NCBI GenBank assembly: GCA_964348695.1
Contig: CAYGDI010000001.1
Span: 62,001-126,000, forward strand
Direction: 5' to 3'
Source: JACPYF01 sp964348695
GTDB lineage: Bacteria > Patescibacteriota > Saccharimonadia > Saccharimonadales > Saccharimonadaceae
DNA length: 64,000 nucleotides
Part shown: positions 24,346 through 31,142 of the stretch, in pieces
How the letters are laid out: each line of letters opens with the position of its first letter
Position numbering within the stretch: the stretch's first letter is position 1
Program-made: the position numbers and the translations under genes
Notes under the pieces: model-generated
The model's input: only the letters and a program-made list of their open reading frames with translations
The model's database searches: none
What the model was told of the DNA's origin: nothing

Positions 24346-24861
24346 ATGAAGGATTACAATTCTCACATTACAGTCAGTCCGAATAACAAGTACATCATTC
24401 TAGAAAATATAGAATTGACTAATGTGCCGGATACTTTAGAGATAGAAGGAGTACGACTCGTCAAGAAAGTAGAGTTTCATCTAACCTTGGTAGATACGAA
24501 AAAGATTGCAAGTATGCTGGATGGTGTTGACAAAGACAAAATACAAGACGAGATCATAGCTGACTTTAAGAAATATAATACTCAAAACCCAATCAATGAT
24601 TTTGAGCTACTGCCAGAATTTCGTTTTGCCCAGAGAGGGGATAAAAAGACTGTCGTGGTCATGGTGGCTCTAGATACAAATCGGAAATTTTTTGAAAAAT
24701 TACGAACAAAATACTCAGTAGACATACCCGATCAGCCGAGCCATATCACGATCTTATCGCTGCACCCAACCGAAGGAATATCTATTGTGTCTAAGGATGT
24801 CTTAAATGAATGCACGAAAGTCATAGATATGCCAGAGTTGCGGAGTATAAAAAAGAGTTAG
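24346..24861 (+). CDS. 2H phosphoesterase / 2'-5' RNA ligase-like protein
   Basis: 171 residues with the two diagnostic HxTx motifs: HLTL in EFHLTLVDT (about residue 46) and HITI in PSHITILSL (about residue 145). These form the paired catalytic histidines of the 2H superfamily (RNA ligase T-like LigT, cyclic phosphodiesterases). The N-terminal half is longer than in LigT. Possible roles are processing of 2',3'-cyclic phosphates or RNA ends, or a small-molecule cyclic phosphate; family assignment rests on the motifs. Confidence 0.72.
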   Translation: MKDYNSHITVSPNNKYIILENIELTNVPDTLEIEGVRLVKKVEFHLTLVDTKKIASMLDGVDKDKIQDEIIADFKKYNTQNPINDFELLPEFRFAQRGDKKTVVVMVALDTNRKFFEKLRTKYSVDIPDQPSHITILSLHPTEGISIVSKDVLNECTKVIDMPELRSIKKS

Positions 24862-24884
24862 GTGAGCCAGTTGTTTAAAGAGAA

Positions 24885-24893
24885 TGATATGAT
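24885..24893 (+). promoter_or_regulatory. Second copy of the repeated leaderless promoter
   Basis: TG-A-TATGAT ends 9 nt before ATG 24903, inside the 20-nt sequence shared with 21081-21100. Confidence 0.55.
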
Positions 24894-24902
24894 TGAACAA
24901 GT

Positions 24903-25511
24903 ATGAACGATGTTTCTATAGAATATGCTCACATATATACAAATTCGCAAATCGATTTAGAACACGAATTATCACTGGATATTTTAGATGAGCTACGTGC
25001 TGAATTAGCACAGACCGAGCAGTCTTACAAATTATTCGTGATGATAGATGACTATTCGTTTCCTGACCCAACATTTGATTACAGTGGTTTCATACTTTGG
25101 CTGACAGAAAAGGGTCATGGACCTGATCTGGCTATTAGGGAATCTCAACTCATACCTGTCTGCGATATTGTCATCAATCAATTGACATCCAGTGTTTTAA
25201 AAAAGAAACTAGTGCGCTATACCAAAGATAAAAAGTATCCTTGCTCATTGTTTATTGCTGCTTGGTATTTATTGAGGTTGGGTTATATAGAGAGTCCTGT
25301 GATGTCCGTTGAGCTGACAGCCAACAAACTAATTAATATTTTGCCAGAGAGTTTTAAATTACATGAGGACAAAGGCCTAGAGATAATAAAAAACACTTCG
25401 TATAAAGATGCAGCCAGCAGGATAGAGTATAGATTATTTAAGGGACGTGAGATGCCAGAAGCAAAAAAGCTACGAAAATCTGCGGATTTCAAAGCCGGCC
25501 GTAGTAAATAG
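24903..25511 (+). CDS. Protein of unknown function
   Basis: 202 residues, soluble, acidic N-terminal half (EYAHIYTNSQIDLEHEL, FVMIDDYSFPDP) and basic C-terminal tail (KKLRKSADFKAGRSK). SLFIAAWYLLRLGYI is a probable buried helix. No family recognised. DUF167 follows after 2 nt. Confidence 0.55.
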   Translation: MNDVSIEYAHIYTNSQIDLEHELSLDILDELRAELAQTEQSYKLFVMIDDYSFPDPTFDYSGFILWLTEKGHGPDLAIRESQLIPVCDIVINQLTSSVLKKKLVRYTKDKKYPCSLFIAAWYLLRLGYIESPVMSVELTANKLINILPESFKLHEDKGLEIIKNTSYKDAASRIEYRLFKGREMPEAKKLRKSADFKAGRSK

Positions 25512-25513
25512 AC

Positions 25514-25741
25514 ATGAAAGTTACAGTTCGTGTAAAACCAGGCAGCAAAAAAGGTAACGTTGTACAGCCTAGTTTGGACGGGGAGCTTCTGGTACATGTT
25601 CGCGAGCCAGCCATTGACGGCAAGGCAAACAGAAAGATAATCGAGCTATTGTCGGACTTTTATGGTGTGCCAAAAACTCGCATAGGAATAGTGCGGGGGC
25701 TGACCAATAAGGTCAAGGTCATAAAAATAGAAGATGACTGA
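25514..25741 (+). CDS. DUF167/YggU-family protein
   Basis: 75 residues with the family pattern VRVKPGSKKGNVV, VREPAIDGKANRKIIELLS and VRGLTNKVKVIKI. Small alpha/beta proteins of unknown function found in all domains. Confidence 0.88.
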   Translation: MKVTVRVKPGSKKGNVVQPSLDGELLVHVREPAIDGKANRKIIELLSDFYGVPKTRIGIVRGLTNKVKVIKIEDD

Positions 25742-25786
25742 GTATAGTGAAGAGAGTATAATGTCTAATATAAAAGGAGGTTTGAT

Positions 25787-26197
25787 ATGGAAATAAGTTA
25801 TTTTGCGGTAGCACTAGCGGTAGTGGCGCAGTTTGCTATTGGCGCATTTTGGTACATGGTGCCATTTGGCAAAATCTGGGGTGAGATGCACGGTTTTGAC
25901 AAGCTCAGCAAAAAAGAGCAAAAGGACATGCAATCGAAAATGGGTCCCTGGTATGGTGTGCAGCTTGTTGTCACAGTGCTCACAACAGTAGTTTTAGCGT
26001 TGATGATCGAGCACACCGACTACGCACCATATATACTGACAGTGCTATTGTGGCTCGGTTTTACATTGCCAGCACAGGCTAGTGCGGCGATATTTGGTGG
26101 CGCAGAAGACGGTTGGGTTTGGCACAAAATTGCTATCAGTTCAGCTGGTTCATTGATCAGTTTCCTCGTCGCGGCGTTTATATTGGTAACACTGTAG
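25787..26197 (+). CDS. DUF1761 membrane protein
   Basis: 136 residues, four membrane helices. QFAIGAFWYMVPFGKIWGEM and the spaced GFTLPAQASAAIFGG are typical of DUF1761. AAGGAGG (25773-25779) stands 7 nt before the ATG, with TATAAT upstream, so this gene uses a Shine-Dalgarno start. Function unknown. Confidence 0.78.
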   Translation: MEISYFAVALAVVAQFAIGAFWYMVPFGKIWGEMHGFDKLSKKEQKDMQSKMGPWYGVQLVVTVLTTVVLALMIEHTDYAPYILTVLLWLGFTLPAQASAAIFGGAEDGWVWHKIAISSAGSLISFLVAAFILVTL

Positions 26198-26271
26198 TTG
26201 GTAGTTTTGCTATTGATCAATCATTGTACCCCGACTTTGATACAATAATAGAATAATATGGAGATCATCAA

Positions 26272-26757
26272 ATGGGATTTTGGAAAGCATTAGCCAACGT
26301 AGCTCAGGGCAAGCCAGTATTTGAAACACCCCAACATACACAAACCACAGACACACCAAAATCTGCTAGCGAGCAGGGTACAACAGGCACCACTAGTTCT
26401 AAAAATATTCCGACAGTTGTTATTGAGCGCACGGAGTATCACAACAACGGATCTCACATGCGTGTTACTGTGGATATTAAAAATCATTCTAGCGCTCAAA
26501 TCGAACTGGACAAGATTCGTTTATTGGGTGTTGCCACAGAGCTAGATACAGTGTTGCGACCTGGGGAAGCTCGAGGGTTCAATGTGTTTCAGGGTAATCG
26601 ACCTACTAATCGCAACTATGACGATGCTTTCTTGGTGTACAAAGACGAGACAGGAGATTATTTTGAAGCGCATCATGTAGTCGAGTTTAACCAAGAACCT
26701 GATAATACCTATAGTGTAGTACGATTTCGTTTCGTTGGCCCTGTAAAGGATATATAA
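26272..26757 (+). CDS. Protein of unknown function with a Thr/Ser-rich linker
   Basis: 161 residues. A short N-terminal helix (GFWKALANVAQGK), a disordered Thr/Ser/Pro-rich stretch (about 20-48), then a beta-sandwich-like domain with MRVTVDIKNHSSAQIELDK and VLRPGEARGFNVF, similar in style to DUF4352/immunoglobulin-like domains. No signal peptide. GGAG (26261-26264) and an extended -10 (TGATACAAT) lie upstream. Confidence 0.55.
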   Translation: MGFWKALANVAQGKPVFETPQHTQTTDTPKSASEQGTTGTTSSKNIPTVVIERTEYHNNGSHMRVTVDIKNHSSAQIELDKIRLLGVATELDTVLRPGEARGFNVFQGNRPTNRNYDDAFLVYKDETGDYFEAHHVVEFNQEPDNTYSVVRFRFVGPVKDI

Positions 26758-26761
26758 AATC

Positions 26762-27421
26762 ATGAGCGTAGAGCAACGACCTGTCAGCGAGGAGTCAGAA
26801 CGTACGCGCGAAGCAGAATCATACCTACGCGAGCAATGGGAAACTGTTATCGTCCCTATGCTAGATTTTGAGCAATGCGGGTTTGCCCAAGAATGTATCG
26901 ATGAAATCATCGATGCCTATTGTGATGAAACCAGAGCATACCATAACCTCGTGCATATAAAAGATTGCTTGGCGTCTCTTGAAGACTACAGAGACAGGCC
27001 TGATTTTTTACAGCTTTGGGCTGCACTGTTGCTACACGATGTTGTTTACGATACGCACGCAACTGACAATGAGCAGAATAGCGGTTTGCTAGCATATACT
27101 ATGCTTGACCAGCTCGGCATATCTGGTGCAGATACAGTACAGCGCCTGATAGAATCTACCAAATACCACGATCCACAAAATGAAGACGAAGCGTTGGTAT
27201 GTTCGATCGATATGAGCATACTAGGGGGAAGTGCCGAGCAATATCGTGCATACAGCATAGCTATTCGTAAAGAGTACCACTGGGTGCCTGACGATATATA
27301 CGCACGTGAGAGGGTCAAGGTGCTAAAATCATTTGAACTGCCATTTTCTCACCCAGATTTCGAACACCTAAACGACGGAGCACTCCAGTCGATCGCTGAT
27401 GAGATAGCCCAACTAAGCTGA
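26762..27421 (+). CDS. HD-domain metal-dependent phosphohydrolase
   Basis: 219 residues. RAYHNLVHIKDCL, the HD pair in LLLHDVVYDT, the helix with STKYHDPQ and the metal Asp in CSIDMSILGG match the predicted HD hydrolase group exemplified by COG4339. Related enzymes cleave nucleotides or their derivatives. Four nt follow the previous gene. Confidence 0.82.
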   Translation: MSVEQRPVSEESERTREAESYLREQWETVIVPMLDFEQCGFAQECIDEIIDAYCDETRAYHNLVHIKDCLASLEDYRDRPDFLQLWAALLLHDVVYDTHATDNEQNSGLLAYTMLDQLGISGADTVQRLIESTKYHDPQNEDEALVCSIDMSILGGSAEQYRAYSIAIRKEYHWVPDDIYARERVKVLKSFELPFSHPDFEHLNDGALQSIADEIAQLS

Positions 27422-27440
27422 AAAACAGTAGTTACTGGCA

Positions 27441-27469
27441 TTGACAAAAACTGCTATTTAGTGTAGTAT
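27441..27469 (+). promoter_or_regulatory. Consensus promoter
   Basis: TTGACA 27441-27446, 17-nt spacer, TAGTAT 27464-27469. A leader of about 40 nt, A-rich and without a Shine-Dalgarno site, runs to ATG 27516. Confidence 0.7.
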
Positions 27470-27515
27470 ATTTTTAGATTTGTATACAAAATAAAATAAC
27501 AAAAAACACTATATT

Positions 27516-28352
27516 ATGACTACATCCGAAACAGTCCAGGCAGAAAAAAACGAACATGTTTCGCGAGAAGAAGCGCGTGAGATGTTGATTGAACAGGGTG
27601 TTTTACTGAGGTTTAACGACCTCGAGGTTTGGCATGGACGGGCTACTATGGGCGAGGATTGGCGCGTCGAATCATCAAATGGTTTTACAGCTTCTCGTAA
27701 TGTCTACGACAATATACTGTATGGCACGCTCAATAAAAAAGATGCTCAAGATTTCGCAGACAAAAGATCTATGCGAAAACCAGATGCCGAACCAGCGCTA
27801 CATCAGCTTGTCGCAACATCAGACGAGAGTTTACTACTCAGCCGAGAGGCAGCACAAGCAATTCTACCAAAAGAGCTTGTTGGGTCTCCGAAAAAGTTTG
27901 CTTCACAACAAGAGTGGTATGACCCAAATATGAACAAGGTCGTCGCCGATCTACTCAGTAGCCACAAAGGTCTTATCACGATGGTTGATGCGCATGCTGC
28001 TGCCCAAGAGGCCGGTGTAGACGAAGATGTCTTGCGGGAATTTGTTGGTGTAGTCAACAGCTATATGATACTTGTTAATTTTCAGATGAGAAACTCGATT
28101 GCTCCTATGTTGAGCGGTCGGGATTACGTCGATGCGGGTGGTATGTGTGATCTATCAACAGATTTTGTTCGTAGTGTTCTCGAGCAAAATGGTATTGTAG
28201 GCGCGGTAGAGAGTATGAATAGTGCAACACTAGGAAAAACAATAGACGATGTGGTGGTTATTTGGGATTTTGATAGAGTTCAAGATAAAGATGTGCACGA
28301 AAAAGGAGCAAAAAAGGCTCTCGGACGAGCATCTTTGAGCGGTGCGCAGTGA
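27516..28352 (+). CDS. Protein of unknown function
   Basis: 278 residues, soluble and acidic. Helical N-terminus (SREEAREMLIEQGV), a central part with QEWYDPNMNKVVADLL, and a C-terminal region with GGMCDLSTDFVRSVLEQN and VVVIWDFDR. No family recognised; may be lineage-specific. Has its own promoter and an A-rich leader like the dcw genes. Confidence 0.55.
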   Translation: MTTSETVQAEKNEHVSREEAREMLIEQGVLLRFNDLEVWHGRATMGEDWRVESSNGFTASRNVYDNILYGTLNKKDAQDFADKRSMRKPDAEPALHQLVATSDESLLLSREAAQAILPKELVGSPKKFASQQEWYDPNMNKVVADLLSSHKGLITMVDAHAAAQEAGVDEDVLREFVGVVNSYMILVNFQMRNSIAPMLSGRDYVDAGGMCDLSTDFVRSVLEQNGIVGAVESMNSATLGKTIDDVVVIWDFDRVQDKDVHEKGAKKALGRASLSGAQ

Positions 28353-28363
28353 TTTGTTGAACA

Positions 28364-28392
28364 TTGATTTATTTGTATTTTTATGATAATAT
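28364..28392 (+). promoter_or_regulatory. Promoter of the secreted protein gene
   Basis: TTGATT 28364-28369, 17-nt spacer ending TGA, TAATAT 28387-28392 (also an extended -10). The leader of about 80 nt contains the left arm of a 13-nt inverted repeat. Confidence 0.6.
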
Positions 28393-28479
28393 ATTGCTCA
28401 TTGCTGGGAGTTATGGCAAACAAGCAAGAACTTTAAATCAAGTAGTGGATATCCAACCAAAAGAAGGAAACCAAGTACA

Positions 28480-29259
28480 TTGAACATCAGGAAAATGCGA
28501 GTGCTTTTTGCTCTCGTTGTTGCTACGGCTGCACTAGGTGCATATGCACCCAATGCTTTAGCCTGGCATTTCAACCCGACAGGTACTGCGCAGTGCCTGC
28601 AAAAGACCGGTGATCTGTGCAAGATCAGGATCTCTGTTACGGCGGTAGGGTTCAGCGCACCAGCTGCAATTCCGGCCGCCATTCACTACACAGGCTCGAG
28701 CTATTCGGTCAATGTGTTTACGGAGGACTCGACTGCAAATACACAGACGGGACAGGCTGATTACGGTCAGCCAGCTACGTTTGTGAACGGAATCAATACC
28801 TTCGAGGTATTGGTGCCGTGCAATCTCGTCAAGTTCTACGCAATCAAGCACAAAGATCAGAGCACAATCACAAAGATCGCCATCGACTACAATGTCGAGG
28901 CCTGCAAGAACGCACCACCTCCGCCAACACCACCAACTGGTCCACCAGTCCAAGGCGAGGGCACGCCTGCACCGACGCCGGTTGTGAAATGGTCGAACAT
29001 CGCCATCTCGTCTCGCTGTATCAAGCCAGGCAACAACGTAGGCTACAAGGTCTACGGTCAAGGCATCTCCAAAGTCCAATGGTCTTGGAGAGAACGAGGC
29101 AAGACGAAGAAGCGGACGACATCGAATGGCAAGCATTACATCAAGGTGCCTGCCAATCGAGTGAGTGCTGTTGTGACCTACACAGACGGGTCTACGCGGA
29201 CTCTGAAGGCAACATACCAGCCAACGTGTGTGGTCAAGAAGCCGGTGTATACTGGCTGA
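28480..29259 (+). CDS. Secreted two-domain protein with Pro-rich linker
   Basis: 259 residues from TTG 28480 (AAGGA at 28464-28468); ATG 28495 is an in-frame alternative. Signal peptide (basic start, hydrophobic core, cleavage near NALA-W). Domain 1 has paired Cys (CLQKTGDLCK) and is beta-rich; a Pro/Thr/Gly linker (about 155-180) leads to a basic domain 2 with CIKPGNNVGYKVYGQG and WSWRERGKTKKR, ending near a last Cys. Looks like a surface or released binding protein. It is richer in G+C than the flanking genes and lies between inverted repeats. Function unknown. Confidence 0.68.
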   Translation: MNIRKMRVLFALVVATAALGAYAPNALAWHFNPTGTAQCLQKTGDLCKIRISVTAVGFSAPAAIPAAIHYTGSSYSVNVFTEDSTANTQTGQADYGQPATFVNGINTFEVLVPCNLVKFYAIKHKDQSTITKIAIDYNVEACKNAPPPPTPPTGPPVQGEGTPAPTPVVKWSNIAISSRCIKPGNNVGYKVYGQGISKVQWSWRERGKTKKRTTSNGKHYIKVPANRVSAVVTYTDGSTRTLKATYQPTCVVKKPVYTG

Positions 29260-29275
29260 TCGCAACTAACGTACC

Positions 29276-29306
29276 TGGCGGGGAGGCTTTTATTAGCTCC
29301 TCGCCA
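29276..29306 (+). terminator. Hairpin after the secreted protein gene
   Basis: 10-bp stem (29276-29285 with 29297-29306, one G-T pair); no T-tract. Transcript-end hairpin or weak terminator. Confidence 0.45.
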
Positions 29307-29338
29307 AGTACATCTTCAACTCCCAGCAATATACAAAA

Positions 29339-29347
29339 TGCTATCAT
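29339..29347 (+). promoter_or_regulatory. Extended -10, leaderless type
   Basis: TG-C-TATCAT ends 7 nt before ATG 29355. Confidence 0.55.
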
Positions 29348-29354
29348 TGTTAGT

Positions 29355-30077
29355 ATGAAAACCGCCCAAGAAGTAATGGATGCACTTAGCTCTCATGCGA
29401 GCGATAGTGATGCACTATTTCTCCAGCGGTTTTTTAAAACTAGCAAAGGTCAGTATGGCGAAGGAGATGTGTTTATAGGTGTGCGTGTACCCGCGACACG
29501 TATGGTTTGTCGCGCTTTTTACGATCTATCACTACAAGAGACGCAAAAACTTTTCGATAGCCCTGTGCACGAGCATCGATTAGCTGCCGCAATCTTGTTG
29601 GTGGAAAAATACAAGCGACAGCCAAACGCTCGCAATAATATATATGATATGTATCTTCGAAATGTCTACGCTGGTCGTGTGAACAACTGGGATATAGTGG
29701 ATCTATCGGCTGAAAAGATCATTGGTCCTCAGCTCATTGATCAATCGCAGGATTTGTTGTTTGAGCTTGCTGCCAGCAAAGATCTTTGGCAACGTAGAGT
29801 AGCGGTGCTGACAACATTTTATTACATCAAGAACGGCCAGGCGGATACAACGCTTGCTCTCGCTGAATTGTTGTTACATGACACGCACGATCTCATGCAC
29901 AAAGCCGTTGGTTGGATGCTTCGAGAAATTGGTAAAAGAGTTGATGAGGCGATTTTGATCGATTTTCTCGATGCTCATGCACATGAAATGCCACGTACAA
30001 TGTTACGCTACGCTATCGAAAAGTTACCACCACATCAAAGAGCATACTACCTAGCGTATAAAGGTACGGTACAATAG
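29355..30077 (+). CDS. DNA alkylation repair protein, AlkD-like
   Basis: 240 residues. HEAT-like helical repeats of the AlkC/AlkD DNA glycosylase superfamily: FFKTSKGQYGEGDVFIGVRVP, LFDSPVHEHRLAA, DLWQRRVAVLTTFY, DLMHKAVGWMLREIGKR and MLRYAIEKLP, a close match to the family. Excises N3- and N7-alkylated purines in characterised members. The open frame extends upstream to 28818 but that part overlaps the secreted protein in another frame and is not coding; ATG 29355 fits both the family start and the -10. Confidence 0.9.
   Translation: MKTAQEVMDALSSHASDSDALFLQRFFKTSKGQYGEGDVFIGVRVPATRMVCRAFYDLSLQETQKLFDSPVHEHRLAAAILLVEKYKRQPNARNNIYDMYLRNVYAGRVNNWDIVDLSAEKIIGPQLIDQSQDLLFELAASKDLWQRRVAVLTTFYYIKNGQADTTLALAELLLHDTHDLMHKAVGWMLREIGKRVDEAILIDFLDAHAHEMPRTMLRYAIEKLPPHQRAYYLAYKGTVQ
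30070..30075 (+). promoter_or_regulatory. -10 of yvcK at the alkD-like stop
   Basis: TACAAT ends 6 nt before ATG 30082 and shares a base with the upstream stop codon. Confidence 0.45.
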
Positions 30078-30081
30078 ATTC

Positions 30082-31086
30082 ATGAACAAAAAGCAGCCAA
30101 ATGTAGTTGTGATTGGAGGCGGCACCGGTAGTTTCACGTTACTCAGCAGCCTCAAATCTCATGTCGATGATCTGACGGCTCTTGTGAATATGTCTGATGA
30201 TGGTGGTTCGACCGGTATTTTGCGTGACGAACTAGGGGTGTTGCCACCAGGTGATATCAGGCAATGTTTGGTTGCTCTAAGTGATTCACCAAAATTGCGC
30301 GAGCTTTTCACGTATCGTTTCGAAGAGGGATCACTCAAAGGCCATAGTTTTGGCAATCTATTTTTGAGCGGGGTTGAGAAAATGACTGACAATTTTGAAG
30401 AAGCGGTGAGCATCGCAAGCGATGTGCTGCGCATACATGGCAAAGTAGTGCCGATGACACTGACAAATGCACACTTAGTTTTACGTGACCCTAACGGTGG
30501 CGAAGTACGCGGCGAATACAAAATCGGCAACATGGATTTTTCTGGATATACTCGTCCAGATATCTCTTTAGATCCGAAGGCAGTGATTACTGATTCAGCT
30601 CGCCTGGCAATTGGTGCAGCAGATATTATTGTGATTGCACCTGGTAATCTCTATGGGTCACTTGCGCCAGCTTTGGTTGTAGACGGCGTCAAACAAGCGT
30701 TGCAATCTACAAATGCAACAATAGTGTATGTATGTAATCTCGTGACCAAACCAAACCAGACAGACGGCTTCTTGGTGCATGACTATGTAGACGAGATCGA
30801 GCGTTTTATCGGTGCTCAGGTAGTAGACTATGTGCTATACAATACCGAAACACCTAGCAAGGATTTGATAGAAAAATACACACATGACCAAGAAAAGATC
30901 ATTCAATATGATCTCGATATTATGCAGCAAGCCCACTACGAGGCAATAGGACTACCTTTGGTTGCCCAGGAAGCTATCAAGCACAGTAACCACGATGCAA
31001 TTGCGACTTCGAGGAGTTTGATACGCCATGATGCCGAGGCGGTTTCTAGGCAGTTGATGGAACTTGACAAACACCATGTATCCTAG
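30082..31086 (+). CDS. yvcK: YvcK-family (CofD-like) protein
   Basis: 334 residues. VVVIGGGTGSFTLLSSL at the start, NMSDDGGSTGILRDELGVLPPGDIRQC, then FGNLFLSG and APGNLYGSLAPAL match the YvcK/CofD fold. Known YvcK proteins bind UDP-sugars and are needed for normal wall synthesis and growth on gluconeogenic carbon; they are usually next to rapZ and whiA, which are absent here. Confidence 0.92.
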   Translation: MNKKQPNVVVIGGGTGSFTLLSSLKSHVDDLTALVNMSDDGGSTGILRDELGVLPPGDIRQCLVALSDSPKLRELFTYRFEEGSLKGHSFGNLFLSGVEKMTDNFEEAVSIASDVLRIHGKVVPMTLTNAHLVLRDPNGGEVRGEYKIGNMDFSGYTRPDISLDPKAVITDSARLAIGAADIIVIAPGNLYGSLAPALVVDGVKQALQSTNATIVYVCNLVTKPNQTDGFLVHDYVDEIERFIGAQVVDYVLYNTETPSKDLIEKYTHDQEKIIQYDLDIMQQAHYEAIGLPLVAQEAIKHSNHDAIATSRSLIRHDAEAVSRQLMELDKHHVS

Positions 31087-31098
31087 TCAGTAACAGTC

Positions 31099-31107
31099 TG
31101 CTAAAAT
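31099..31107 (+). promoter_or_regulatory. Extended -10 of the RND gene
   Basis: TG-C-TAAAAT at 31099-31107; GGAG 31131-31134 precedes ATG 31143 by 8 nt. Confidence 0.45.
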
Positions 31108-31142
31108 AGAATGAGTAGTAAAAAATATAGGGAGTGCTGTGT

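Larger units (their letters stand above)
28400..29330. repeat. 13-nt inverted repeats flanking the secreted-protein gene
   Basis: The 13 nt at 28400-28412 are perfectly complementary to 29318-29330, so in RNA the 5' leader could pair with the 3' region, closing a loop round the whole gene. In DNA the pair could mark the ends of an inserted cassette. Confidence 0.6.

Noticed and set aside
28558..29265. Long open frame on the minus strand (235 codons) opposite the secreted protein
   Set aside because: It mirrors a G+C-richer gene with signal peptide, promoter and ribosome site on the plus strand; the translation is Arg/Cys/His-rich without domain features.
28818..29354. N-terminal extension of the AlkD-like frame
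   Set aside because: It overlaps the secreted protein in another frame, is low-complexity in character, and the family start plus -10 support ATG 29355.
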